Shown here one piece after another: positions 1 through 6,867 of a DNA stretch of 13,755 nt (its first letter is position 1; each line of letters begins with the position of its first letter). The notes under the pieces were generated by a model. That model was not told the DNA's origin, searched no databases, and worked only from the letters and a program-made list of their open reading frames with translations. The translations under genes were made by a program, and so were the position numbers. This DNA comes from an uncultured Clostridium sp. (lineage in GTDB: Bacteria; Bacillota; Clostridia; Clostridiales; Clostridiaceae), in contig CAKVNP010000016.1 in the NCBI GenBank assembly GCA_934777095.1, positions 1 to 13,755 of the forward strand. The letters run 5' to 3'.

Positions 1-503
1 ATACTAATCTACTATCAGTCTCTGATCTAGTTAATGCACTAATAGAAGCTCAGCAAGCTCAATTCAGTGCTTTAAAAAGCAGCCTACTTGAGGAAATAAC
101 TGAAGCAAATTCAAAATATGTCAAAGAACTTACTGCTGAATTTATTGAGGTTCAAAAAAATAGTTTTCTTCAACTAAAAAACAATTTAACTAAAGACATA
201 GAAACTACACTTACAGAAAATTTAAACCAATACAAAAATGATTGTACAGACCTTCAGAATGAAGTAATTGCTAATGTTACTTCAATTATTTCAAGTGAAA
301 TAGATCACAAAAATCATGAACTACAATCAGAGCTTACTGCCCAATTTAATAAATATTCACAAGACTCTCTAAGAGCTCAAGAAAATCTTATAAAAGAAGT
401 GCGCGATTTTAAAAGAGTATTAAATGATGCATATTATACTCAAGAACAAGTTGAAAATGAAAATACAAGTTTTATATATAAATTATTAAAAAAATATGTC
501 TAA
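1..503 (+). CDS. C-terminal part of a coiled-coil protein (5' end outside window)
   Basis: An open frame runs from the window edge (first full codon at position 3) through 166 codons to a TAA at 501-503. There is no start codon with a ribosome binding site inside, so the gene begins upstream. The visible protein is hydrophilic, rich in Glu, Gln, Asn, Lys and Ser, with almost no Gly or Pro and hydrophobic residues at roughly heptad spacing. It is therefore almost certainly a long alpha-helical coiled coil. It ends in a short basic tail with Tyr and Leu (ending YKLLKKYV). No membrane segment or enzymatic motif is seen. It could be a structural or cell-division type coiled-coil protein, but I do not recognise the family and assign no function. 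It converges on hypA and the two share a bidirectional terminator. Confidence 0.8.
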   Translation, partial: TNLLSVSDLVNALIEAQQAQFSALKSSLLEEITEANSKYVKELTAEFIEVQKNSFLQLKNNLTKDIETTLTENLNQYKNDCTDLQNEVIANVTSIISSEIDHKNHELQSELTAQFNKYSQDSLRAQENLIKEVRDFKRVLNDAYYTQEQVENENTSFIYKLLKKYV

Positions 504-508
504 ACTAA

Positions 509-538
509 TAAGAGGAATAGCTTTTGCTATTCCTCTTA
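509..538. terminator. Bidirectional intrinsic terminator between convergent genes
   Basis: A perfect 13-bp inverted repeat (509-521 with 526-538) with a TTTT loop; arms read TAAGAGGAATAGC and its complement. On the + strand it is followed within a few bases by T-rich sequence ending in a run of six T, and it lies 5 bases after the stop of the coiled-coil gene. On the - strand it lies 21 bases after the hypA stop, but the trailing T tract there is weak, so termination is probably stronger for the + transcript. Confidence 0.85.
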
Positions 539-559
539 ATTTTATAATTATATTTTTTA

Positions 560-901
560 TCAGTAAGCTTTGATTTCCTTAATCATGAATTCTTTTCCGC
601 TTAACATTTCCCATCCTCTAGAACTGCAGGCTGGACATGTCCCTTGGTTTGCAGGTATATTGAATACCTTTTTACATTCCTTACACAAAGCATTTGCTGG
701 TAAAACTTCGATTTCTAATTTAGTATCTTCCATCATAGTTCCGTCAACAGCTGCTGGAAAACATGATTCTATATATTTAGGAATCATTGATGAAAGCTCT
801 CCAATCTGCAATACAATTGTATCTATCTTAGTTAATTGCTGTTCAACTGCTATTTTTTCTACAGTATTAACTACTTCAATTACTACACCTAGTTCGTGCA
901 A
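560..901 (-). CDS. hypA: Nickel metallochaperone HypA (TTG start)
   Basis: HypA carries Ni(II) to HypB and on to nickel enzymes, classically the [NiFe]-hydrogenase large subunit, and holds a structural zinc. The zinc site is visible as C73-x2-C76 and C89-x2-C92. The longest open frame begins at 910 with MMALHELG, but the Shine-Dalgarno AGAAGGG (917-911) directly abuts that ATG. The TTG at 899-901 sits 9 bases from it and gives MHELGVV, the canonical HypA N-terminus whose Met-His amide and imidazole nitrogens and adjacent Glu take part in nickel binding. I therefore start at 901: 113 residues, the usual family length. It is last in the hypB / flavoprotein / hypA operon, 32 bases after the flavoprotein stop, and ends before the shared terminator. 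The family call is firm. The client nickel enzyme is not in the window. Confidence 0.92.
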   Translation of the reverse strand: MHELGVVIEVVNTVEKIAVEQQLTKIDTIVLQIGELSSMIPKYIESCFPAAVDGTMMEDTKLEIEVLPANALCKECKKVFNIPANQGTCPACSSRGWEMLSGKEFMIKEIKAY

Positions 902-910
902 AGCCATCAT

Positions 911-917
911 CCCTTCT
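911..917 (-). promoter_or_regulatory. Shine-Dalgarno that decides the hypA start
   Basis: AGAAGGG on the - strand. Spacing is 0 bases to the first ATG (910), 3 to the second ATG (907) and 9 to the TTG (901). Only the TTG has normal spacing and a canonical HypA N-terminus. Confidence 0.7.
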
Positions 918-933
918 TATCATAAGCTAGAAT

Positions 934-3606
934 TTATTTTAATGCAGTCTTAATCTTTTTAATGGCAATTCTACCTTTACGTTTAATCACGTTTTTAACT
1001 ATAGCTGGTTTTAAGTCTTCGTAAGCAACACCTGGCGCATTATACTTTCTTACAAGTGATATAGCATCGAATTTACATCTTGTTGTACATTGTCCACATC
1101 CAACACACATATATTCATCTACTACTGTAGCTCCACATCCTAAACAACGTTCTGTTTCTTTCTTAACTTGTTCTTCAGTAAATGTAGCTCTAACATCCTT
1201 AAATGATGCTTTAGCATTTTCTAATTTGATATGTCCAGCTTTTTGTCTTGGCATATTGTCATATCCACCAAGTTCTAAGTTGTTCTTATCAAATTCATGA
1301 TATTCTCTTCTATCTCTACCATTTACTAAGCTTTGCCCTGGTTGAACAAATCTGTGAATTGAGATAGCACCTTGTTTACCAGCTGCAATAGCATCTATGG
1401 CAAATCTTGGTCCTGTATATGAATCTCCTCCAACGAAGATATCCTCTTGAGCTGTTTGGTATGTGAATGAATCAGCCTTAACTGTGTTATTAGGATTTAA
1501 TTCAACTTTGCTTCCTTCTAACATATTACCCCACGCAATAGCTTGACCAACTGAAATTAATACGTAATCAGCTTTTACAATCTTAACATTTTCTTCATCG
1601 AATTTAGGGCTGAATCTTCCGTTTTCATCTAAAGTTGATAAGCACTTTTTGAATTCAACGCCAACAACCTTACCATCTTCAACTAGGATTCTCTTTGGTC
1701 CCCATGAATTGTTTATTGTAATATCTTCTTCTAATGCTTCTTCGATTTCTTCTTCTAATGCTGGCATGTTTTCACGGCTTTCAAGACAGAACATATCTAC
1801 CTTTGCAGCACCAACTCTTGTAGCATTTCTAGCAACGTCAACTGCAACGTTACCTCCACCAATTACAACAACATTTCCGTGAAGTTTAACATCTTCTCCT
1901 AAATTTACATTTCTTACGAATTCAACACCAGCGATAACACCTTCAGCATCTTCACCTTCGATACCTAATCTTCTTCCTGCTTGAGCTCCAATTGCAAGAT
2001 AGAATGCTTTATATCCTTGAGATCTTAATTCGTCTAATGTTACATCCTTACCAACTTCAACGCCAGTCTTGAATTCAACACCTAATTCTCTTAATACTTC
2101 GATTTCTGCATTAACAACTTCTTTTTCTAGTCTGAATGCAGGAATACCTAACGTAAGCATACCACCAAGTGCTCTTTGCTTTTCAAATACAGTTACTTTG
2201 TATCCTTCGATAGCTAAGTAATAAGCACATGATAAACCTGCTGGTCCACCACCAACTATCGCAATCTTCTTGCCATATTCATGTCTCTTATGAGGTATAT
2301 AACGGCTTTCTGAATTTAAATCTTGTTCAGCGATGAACTTTTTGATTTCATCGATAGCTATTGGTGAATCTACATCTCCTCTAGTACAAGCCGATTCACA
2401 CTTTCTTGGACAAATACGTCCACATACAGCTGGGAATGGATTGTTTATTTTGATTAATTCTAAAGCTTCTCTATATCTTCCTTGAGATGCTAATTTAATA
2501 TATCCTTGAATACCAATGTGTGCTGGACAAGCAGTCTTACATGGACTTGTTCCTGTTTCAACAACATTTAATCTATTTGTACGATATTCTGGATTCCACT
2601 TATCCTCAGTCCATACTGTATCTCTTGGAGTTTCTCTTTCTTTCTTAGTAAGCAGTTTCTTTGTACATAATTTTTGACCTAAGCTTAAAGCATTAGTTGG
2701 ACAATTTTCAACGCACTCTCCACAAGCAACACATTTATCAACATCAACTTTAGATACATAGTTTGAACGAGACATATCTGCATTGATGAACATTCCTGTA
2801 CTTCTTAATGCTAGACATGAACATCCACAACAGTTACAGATAGCATGTGTCTTTCCTGATCCATCAAGGTTAGGAATTTGGTGCATAAGTCCATTTTCTT
2901 CTGCTCTTCTAATTATTTCAAAGGCTTCTTCTCTTGTTATTTCACGACCTCTACCAGTTCTGATATAGTATTCAGCAGCATGTCCCATTTGAATACACAT
3001 ATCTTCCTTTAAGTGACCACAACCTTCTCCCATAGCTTCTCTAGATGTACGGCATGAACAGTCTGAAACTGAGAATATAGTATTATCATTTAAATACTTT
3101 GATATTTCTTCATATGAAGCTCTTCTAGTTTCCCCTTCAATAGCCTTTTCTATTGGAATAACTCTCATTAACCCTACACCTGGTGGGAATGATCCTGCAG
3201 TTTTTGGTCCTCTAACTCTTCCGTAAGCTTCGAAGGCTTCTGCAATTTGAGGGTATTTCTTAACATTTTCCTTATTGTTAACCATCATTTCCATGATTCC
3301 CGGTACCCATGTGTCATACCAATATTTATCTACACCATCTTTTTTATTTACAAAGCATACACCTGCCATTGCTAAATCCCAAAGAATCTTTGAAGTTTCT
3401 TCAACTGATTTTCCACAGATTGGAGCTACTTCTTCAGCACTCATTGGTTTACGCATTGTAAGTGCTAATGCAACCTCTGCCATTTCATCTGTTACTACTG
3501 GTTCTAAAATCATATATTCTGGGTCTGTAACCTTTATAGCATTTTTAGAGCCCATTTTCTTTTTACTAACTTTGTTAGCAAATTCTAATACCTTAACTTT
3601 TACCAT
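934..3606 (-). CDS. Multi-cluster iron-sulfur flavoprotein, GltD/NfnB-like NAD(P)-dependent oxidoreductase with Cys-rich N-terminal domain
   Basis: 890 residues, fused modules. Residues 1-130 look helical, perhaps winged-helix-like. Residues 175-270 hold a Cys-rich domain: C183-S-C185, C196, C204, then C257, C259, C260, C262 and C264. A ferredoxin-type CxxCxxCxxxC motif lies at 292-302. Residues 350-430 match the N-terminal iron-sulfur domain of the glutamate synthase small subunit (C356, C360, C395, C399, C403, C407). FAD binding is at 452-457 (GGGPAG), a second Rossmann motif for NAD(P)H at 583-588, and the C-terminal flavin motif at about 727-748. The tail has C821/C824 and another CxxCxxCxxxC at 834-844. 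It should be cytosolic and move electrons between NAD(P)H, flavin and several [4Fe-4S] clusters. No glutaminase or glutamate synthase large subunit is present, so glutamate synthesis is unlikely. It sits between hypB (81-base gap) and hypA (32-base gap) with no terminator. The start has AGGAG 12 bases upstream, slightly long, plus AAAGGA very close. The redox partner is unknown. Confidence 0.85.
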   Translation of the reverse strand: MVKVKVLEFANKVSKKKMGSKNAIKVTDPEYMILEPVVTDEMAEVALALTMRKPMSAEEVAPICGKSVEETSKILWDLAMAGVCFVNKKDGVDKYWYDTWVPGIMEMMVNNKENVKKYPQIAEAFEAYGRVRGPKTAGSFPPGVGLMRVIPIEKAIEGETRRASYEEISKYLNDNTIFSVSDCSCRTSREAMGEGCGHLKEDMCIQMGHAAEYYIRTGRGREITREEAFEIIRRAEENGLMHQIPNLDGSGKTHAICNCCGCSCLALRSTGMFINADMSRSNYVSKVDVDKCVACGECVENCPTNALSLGQKLCTKKLLTKKERETPRDTVWTEDKWNPEYRTNRLNVVETGTSPCKTACPAHIGIQGYIKLASQGRYREALELIKINNPFPAVCGRICPRKCESACTRGDVDSPIAIDEIKKFIAEQDLNSESRYIPHKRHEYGKKIAIVGGGPAGLSCAYYLAIEGYKVTVFEKQRALGGMLTLGIPAFRLEKEVVNAEIEVLRELGVEFKTGVEVGKDVTLDELRSQGYKAFYLAIGAQAGRRLGIEGEDAEGVIAGVEFVRNVNLGEDVKLHGNVVVIGGGNVAVDVARNATRVGAAKVDMFCLESRENMPALEEEIEEALEEDITINNSWGPKRILVEDGKVVGVEFKKCLSTLDENGRFSPKFDEENVKIVKADYVLISVGQAIAWGNMLEGSKVELNPNNTVKADSFTYQTAQEDIFVGGDSYTGPRFAIDAIAAGKQGAISIHRFVQPGQSLVNGRDRREYHEFDKNNLELGGYDNMPRQKAGHIKLENAKASFKDVRATFTEEQVKKETERCLGCGATVVDEYMCVGCGQCTTRCKFDAISLVRKYNAPGVAYEDLKPAIVKNVIKRKGRIAIKKIKTALK

Positions 3607-3687
3607 ATCCTTTATATACTCCTCTCAAAATTAATAACCTAAATTTATTCCCTTAATAACTTAATAAAATAAAGCTCTATATCTATC

Positions 3688-4356
3688 TTATTTATTCCAT
3701 TCTTTTACTTCTGTACGTAACCATTCAGCCCATTCATCTATTCCTTCACCAGTCTTTGCTGATATAGGAATTATCTTTATATTTGGATTTAACTTAGTTA
3801 TATATTCTTTAACTGCTTCAAAATCAAAATTAAAGTAGTCTTTTGCATCAATTTTATTGATTAATACAACATCAACTATTGAAAACATTAGTGGATATTT
3901 TAATGGTTTATCGTGTCCTTCTGGTACACTTAAAATCATTGCATTTTTGCTTGATCCAGTATCAAATTCTGCTGGACATACTAAATTTCCTACGTTTTCT
4001 AAAATAGCAAAATCAACATCTTCTGTCCCTAAGGCTGCTAATCCTTGTTTTGCCATATCAGCATCTAAGTGGCACATTCCACCTGTATGTAACTGTATTA
4101 CTTTAGCGCCAGTTTTTGAAACGGTTTCAGCATCGACAGCAGAATCAATATCAGCTTCCATTACCCCTATTTTCATTTCATCTTTTAGAGCTTCAATTGT
4201 TCTTAAAACAGTAGTTGTCTTTCCTGAACCTGGTGATGACATTAAGTTTAATAAAAAAGTCTTGTCTTTTTTTAATTCACTTCTTAAAACATCAGCTTGT
4301 TTATCATTATCTTCAAACACGCTTTGTTTTATCTCAATAACTTTATATGCATCCAT
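3688..4356 (-). CDS. hypB: Hydrogenase/nickel-enzyme maturation GTPase HypB
   Basis: SIMIBI-class GTPase that works with HypA to insert nickel into enzyme active sites. With the start at 4356 it has 222 residues. Visible motifs are the P-loop SSPGSGKTTT (40-49), the conserved metal-site pair C95-H96 in GGMCHLDADM, C127 in NLVCPAEFD, the guanine motif NKID (167-170) and SAKTGEG near the end. There is neither an N-terminal His-rich stretch nor the CxxCGC nickel motif of the E. coli protein, so it is the short form without nickel storage. The open frame extends five codons upstream to 4371, but that ATG lacks a ribosome binding site, while GGGGGA lies 7 bases before the ATG at 4354-4356 and the protein then begins MDAYKVIEIKQ. 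It is the first gene of the operon with the flavoprotein and hypA, behind a promoter and a Rex-like box. Confidence 0.93.
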   Translation of the reverse strand: MDAYKVIEIKQSVFEDNDKQADVLRSELKKDKTFLLNLMSSPGSGKTTTVLRTIEALKDEMKIGVMEADIDSAVDAETVSKTGAKVIQLHTGGMCHLDADMAKQGLAALGTEDVDFAILENVGNLVCPAEFDTGSSKNAMILSVPEGHDKPLKYPLMFSIVDVVLINKIDAKDYFNFDFEAVKEYITKLNPNIKIIPISAKTGEGIDEWAEWLRTEVKEWNK

Positions 4357-4363
4357 ATTAGAT

Positions 4364-4369
4364 TCCCCC
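4364..4369 (-). promoter_or_regulatory. Shine-Dalgarno that decides the hypB start
   Basis: GGGGGA on the - strand, 7 bases before the ATG at 4356. It overlaps the codons of the longer open frame beginning at 4371, which has only A/T-rich sequence upstream of it. Confidence 0.65.
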
Positions 4370-4379
4370 ATTACTTATT

Positions 4380-4397
4380 TTGTTAATTTTTTAACGT
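4380..4397 (-). promoter_or_regulatory. Candidate Rex operator in the hypB leader
   Basis: The + strand reads TTGTTAATTTTTTAACGT. The clostridial Rex consensus is TTGTTAA-N4-TTAACAA: the left half matches 7 of 7 and the right half 5 of 7, with the correct 4-base spacer. Rex represses when NADH/NAD+ is low and typically controls fermentation and hydrogenase-related genes. The site lies about 18-35 bases downstream of the inferred transcription start of hypB, where a bound repressor would block transcription. Function is inferred from motif and context. Confidence 0.5.
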
Positions 4398-4413
4398 AAT
4401 AATCATACGTTAA
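4391..4413. repeat. Perfect inverted repeat at the hypB transcription start (putative operator)
   Basis: TTAACGTA, 7-base spacer ATAATCA, TACGTTAA: 8-bp perfect arms over 23 bases. It starts about one base past the inferred transcription start and overlaps the right half of the Rex-like box, sharing TTAACGT. It lacks a T run, so it is not a terminator. The - strand contains one GTATGA, a NikR-like half-site, but no properly spaced partner. It could be a second regulator's site or a secondary Rex half-site arrangement. Confidence 0.5.
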
Positions 4414-4420
4414 TAAGAGA

Positions 4421-4429
4421 ATTATATCA
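4421..4429 (-). promoter_or_regulatory. Extended -10 promoter of the hypB operon
   Basis: TGATATAAT on the - strand: a perfect TATAAT (4426-4421) with the upstream TGn extension. At 17-base spacing the -35 position reads TTCCAT, which is poor, so the extended -10 must carry recognition. The inferred start is near 4414, giving a leader of about 58 bases to the ATG at 4356. Confidence 0.6.
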
Positions 4430-4601
4430 TATTTTAGATAATAATGGAATATTATTTATTATTTTTGCTAAAATTAGCAAGTTTTTGTCGTTAATTGTCT
4501 TTGTACCATGTAGTCTAATAGTTAAATTTTAAACTTTGTTTAAATATTGTTCAAACATTATTTACAATATCAAAAAAACATCTAGTAGTATTTTATTAAC
4601 A
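4430..4601. other. AT-rich intergenic region with two inverted repeats, no gene
   Basis: No open frame with a ribosome binding site on either strand. Two short perfect inverted repeats are present: TTGCTAA-AA-TTAGCAA (4465-4480), and TTTAAAC-TTT-GTTTAAA (4528-4544). The first lies about 50-65 bases upstream of the inferred hypB transcription start, a typical activator position. It is also followed on the + strand by GTTTTTG, so it could be a weak terminator remnant. Confidence 0.5.
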
Positions 4602-4635
4602 AAAAAATCAAGGTTATATTTAACCTTGATTTTTT
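4602..4635 (-). terminator. Intrinsic terminator after the dihydrouridine synthase gene
   Basis: Perfect 15-bp stem (4602-4616 with 4621-4635), 4-base loop, core ATCAAGGTTA with its complement. The - strand transcript ends in a run of seven T. It lies 30 bases after the stop codon of the preceding - strand gene and insulates it from the hypB promoter. Confidence 0.9.
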
Positions 4636-4665
4636 GTTTATCTTTATTCAACTATGTAATAAATT

Positions 4666-5628
4666 CTATTTAAAACCTCTTAATTTTGTATCTTCTTCTA
4701 TCTTTAACTCATTAAATAATGCAGTTACTATCTGATTATATTCCTGAACGCTCTTTGACCTTTTAATCTTTTTAGCATATTTATCACCATCTTCAAAGAC
4801 GTTTATCATATAATGCCAAAACTCCTTCATCCTATATAATGCATTTATATCACCTGATAATACTTCCTTATAACCTTCAAATACTTCATTATGGAATGAT
4901 TTTAATACTGCTTTATCAACCTGCCAGCCGCTTCTAATTTCCTTAACTAATGCAGGGTTAGCAATTATTCCTCTTCCAAGCATAATTTTATCTATGGTTG
5001 GACACTCTTCCCTTATTCTTTGATAATCTTCTACATTAAATATATCACCATTATAACAAAGGGGATTAGTGCTTAATTGTATAGCATCTTTAAAAACATC
5101 CATATTAGGTACATTCTTATAATATTCCTGTCTTATTCTTGGATGTATGATTAGCTCCTCTAAAGGATATTTATTAAATATTTTAATAAGCTCGTAGAAT
5201 TCTTCCGGAGAATCCTTTCCTATTCTAGTCTTTAATGATATCTTTGCAGATGTTTTAGAGAAAACCTCCTCTAGGAAAGCATCTAATTCATCCCTTTTTG
5301 CCAAGAAGCCTGAACCTTTAAATTTAGATACTACTGTTCCTGATGGGCATCCTAGATTTAAATTTATTTCATTATATCCATATCCTTGCAGTTTCTCTAC
5401 CGTATCAAGAAAATACTCTGCATTATTAGTAAGTATCTGCGGTACTACAACCATTCCTTCATTATGTTCCGGAATAATATCATTTTTTTCCCTTGAGGTA
5501 AGTATACAATTCATTGTGGGTACAATGAATGGCGTAAAATATTTATCTATTTCTCCAAAATATTTATTATATGCATTTCTATATATGTATCCTGTAACAC
5601 CTTCTAATGGCGCAAAATAAAATTTCAT
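4666..5628 (-). CDS. tRNA-dihydrouridine synthase family protein
   Basis: 320 residues, a normal length for this FMN-dependent TIM-barrel family that reduces uridines in tRNA to dihydrouridine using NADPH. The start MKFYFAPLEGVTGYIYRNAY is the family opening (APMxGVTD-like). The active-site segment NLGCPSGTVVSKFKGSGFL puts the catalytic Cys at 94. SLKTRIG (131-137) gives the conserved Lys, IHPR (161-164) the flavin-phosphate-side His, and NGDI (193-196) and GRG (218-220) complete the FMN site. A helical C-terminal domain follows and ends in KLRGFK. Ribosome binding site GAGGAG lies about 10 bases before the ATG. It is monocistronic, with its own promoter and terminator. Clostridia often carry several paralogues, so I do not assign dusA, dusB or dusC, nor the target position in tRNA. 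Confidence 0.9.
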   Translation of the reverse strand: MKFYFAPLEGVTGYIYRNAYNKYFGEIDKYFTPFIVPTMNCILTSREKNDIIPEHNEGMVVVPQILTNNAEYFLDTVEKLQGYGYNEINLNLGCPSGTVVSKFKGSGFLAKRDELDAFLEEVFSKTSAKISLKTRIGKDSPEEFYELIKIFNKYPLEELIIHPRIRQEYYKNVPNMDVFKDAIQLSTNPLCYNGDIFNVEDYQRIREECPTIDKIMLGRGIIANPALVKEIRSGWQVDKAVLKSFHNEVFEGYKEVLSGDINALYRMKEFWHYMINVFEDGDKYAKKIKRSKSVQEYNQIVTALFNELKIEEDTKLRGFK

Positions 5629-5664
5629 CTTAATTTTAACTCCTCAATTATTAATTCATCCTCT

Positions 5665-5693
5665 ATTTTACCTATTTAAGAATCTTTTGTATA
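5665..5693 (-). promoter_or_regulatory. Candidate promoter of the dihydrouridine synthase gene
   Basis: On the - strand, TATACA (4 of 6 to TTGACA, 5693-5688), 17-base spacer, TAAAAT (5 of 6 to TATAAT, 5670-5665). The start would fall near 5658, about 30 bases before the ATG. Confidence 0.45.
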
Positions 5694-5710
5694 GCAGAAT
5701 AGATAAAATA

Positions 5711-5744
5711 ACAGATGATAAAAACTTGTAATTTTACCATCTGT
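5711..5744 (-). terminator. Intrinsic terminator after the molybdopterin oxidoreductase remnant
   Basis: ACAGATG-A-TAAAA (5711-5723) pairs with TTTTACCATCTGT (5732-5744) across an 8-base loop. The single non-complementary position is a G-U pair in the - strand RNA and a mismatch in the + strand RNA, so it is tuned to the - transcript. It lies 12 bases after the stop at 5757 and is followed by TATTTTATC on the - strand. Confidence 0.65.
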
Positions 5745-5756
5745 CATATTTTCTTC

Positions 5757-6795
5757 TTATAATTTATTTATCGTTACCCAGTTATCATTATAAGTAACTT
5801 GTCCACCCATATCTGATATTCCTGATTTTAAAATCCAGTTTGGGTTTCCGTGCTTTTTCCACCAGCCAACATACATCATAATAATATTATCACTTATACT
5901 ATCATCCAGCTGAATCTGTACTTTAATGCTGCTTTCTTCTGATTGTATGCTTACCTCTTCACCATGCTCAATTCCATTTTGGCCAGCCATTTTATTATTT
6001 ATATATGCTTTAGCTATTTCATCTTTTTCCATATAATGCTGGCTGAATAATGAATCTCTGCTATGGTTAATTAACATAGTTTTTAATATATTCTTTATCA
6101 TGTTTATTTTTGCTAATAATCCTTTTTGCCATTGCTAAAGCTAATGCGCCATCGCCATCAGCCTTTACTCTGACATATAAATCAGCCTGCTTAGCCGTAG
6201 CAGTTTCTATTGGATCAATTACTATAACATAGCTGCCATTCTTCTGTGCCTTTTTAATCATCTGCATTGTATGTATGGTAGTATTTGCTGGATTCTTTCC
6301 CCATACAATAATAGTCTGGCTATTCATCATATCTTCTAAAGAGTGGCTTCTTACATCACCAAAGTTCTGCTTTTGAGCTGCAATTCCTGCACTCCAGCAT
6401 GGACCACCTTTTTGCTTTGAGCAGCCTCCATAAAAGTTAAAGAATATATCTCCGATACTTTTTAAAAGGCTGCCACTGCCATACTGCTCATAGTAAAGAA
6501 TAGATTCACCACCAAAGTTTTCTTTATAACAGCTTAATTTTTCAGCCATAATTTCTAAAGCTTTATTAAAAGATATTTCCTGCCACCGACCATTTACCTT
6601 AAGCAAAGGCTTATATTGTCTTTGTGGGTGATTATGGCGCTCTAAATGAGCTAATCCTTTTTTGCAGATAAATCCTTTAGTATAAGGGTGTTCCTTATCG
6701 CCTTCTATTTTCACTACCTTTTTATCTTCAACATAAATATTAAATTTACAAGCATCAAAACAATCTAATGTACATCCACCGTTTAACTTCTTCAT
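5757..6795 (-). pseudogene. Molybdopterin-dependent oxidoreductase, internally deleted and frameshifted
   Basis: Two open frames encode the two ends of one protein. 6795-6067 (242 residues) starts MKKLNGGCTLDCFDACKF, the N-terminal [4Fe-4S] domain of the molybdopterin oxidoreductase family (C8, C12, C16, C44), followed by part of the cofactor-binding domain (VWGKNPANT). 6101-5757 carries the C-terminal molybdopterin dinucleotide-binding domain (RDSLFSQHYMEKDEIA, later MYVGWWKKHGNPNW). The first frame stops at TAA 6069-6067 just after KNYVN. In the other frame INHSRDSLF, typical of the C-terminal domain, begins at the same place. About 345 codons remain, roughly half of a normal family member, and all central cofactor and active-site sequence is gone, so the product cannot work. 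Upstream, TTGAGG gives a sound ribosome binding site and a TATAAT is present. Substrate unknown. An assembly error cannot be excluded from sequence alone. Confidence 0.85.
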
Positions 6796-6832
6796 TTTTA
6801 CCTCAACAAAATCAATATTTTTTATTAAATAT

Positions 6833-6860
6833 ATTATAAAGCATTTTATTAACTCATAAA
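6833..6860 (-). promoter_or_regulatory. Possible promoter of the oxidoreductase remnant
   Basis: Perfect TATAAT on the - strand (6838-6833) with TTTATG (3 of 6) 16 bases upstream (6860-6855). It lies in the 72-base gap after the histidine kinase. No terminator is visible in that gap, so readthrough from the kinase is also possible. Confidence 0.35.
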
Positions 6861-6867
6861 TTTACAC

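Noticed and set aside
570..953. Open frame on the + strand opposite hypA
   Set aside because: No ribosome binding site and no recognisable domain. It lies fully antisense to the well-supported hypA and the end of the flavoprotein gene.
934..3606. Annotation of the flavoprotein as glutamate synthase small subunit
   Set aside because: The GltD-like core is shared by many NAD(P)H-ferredoxin type enzymes. No large subunit is present, and the added Cys-rich and ferredoxin modules and the hyp neighbours argue for another redox role.
1649..3634. Three + strand open frames opposite the flavoprotein gene (1649-1882, 2783-2968, 3275-3634)
   Set aside because: Low-complexity Ser/Thr/Pro-rich translations typical of antisense shadows, with no ribosome binding sites, while the - strand protein has many conserved motifs across all of this.
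3857..4399. 180-codon + strand open frame opposite hypB
   Set aside because: It is antisense to the GTPase motifs of HypB and its translation has no family features.
4401..4413. GTATGA on the - strand as a NikR nickel-repressor half-site
   Set aside because: Tempting next to nickel genes, but no TCATAC partner lies at the required distance. The base match is better explained by the Rex-like box and the inverted repeat.
4444..4494. Short + strand open frame of 16 codons upstream of the hypB promoter
   Set aside because: No ribosome binding site and no promoter, and it crosses an inverted repeat. Likely chance.
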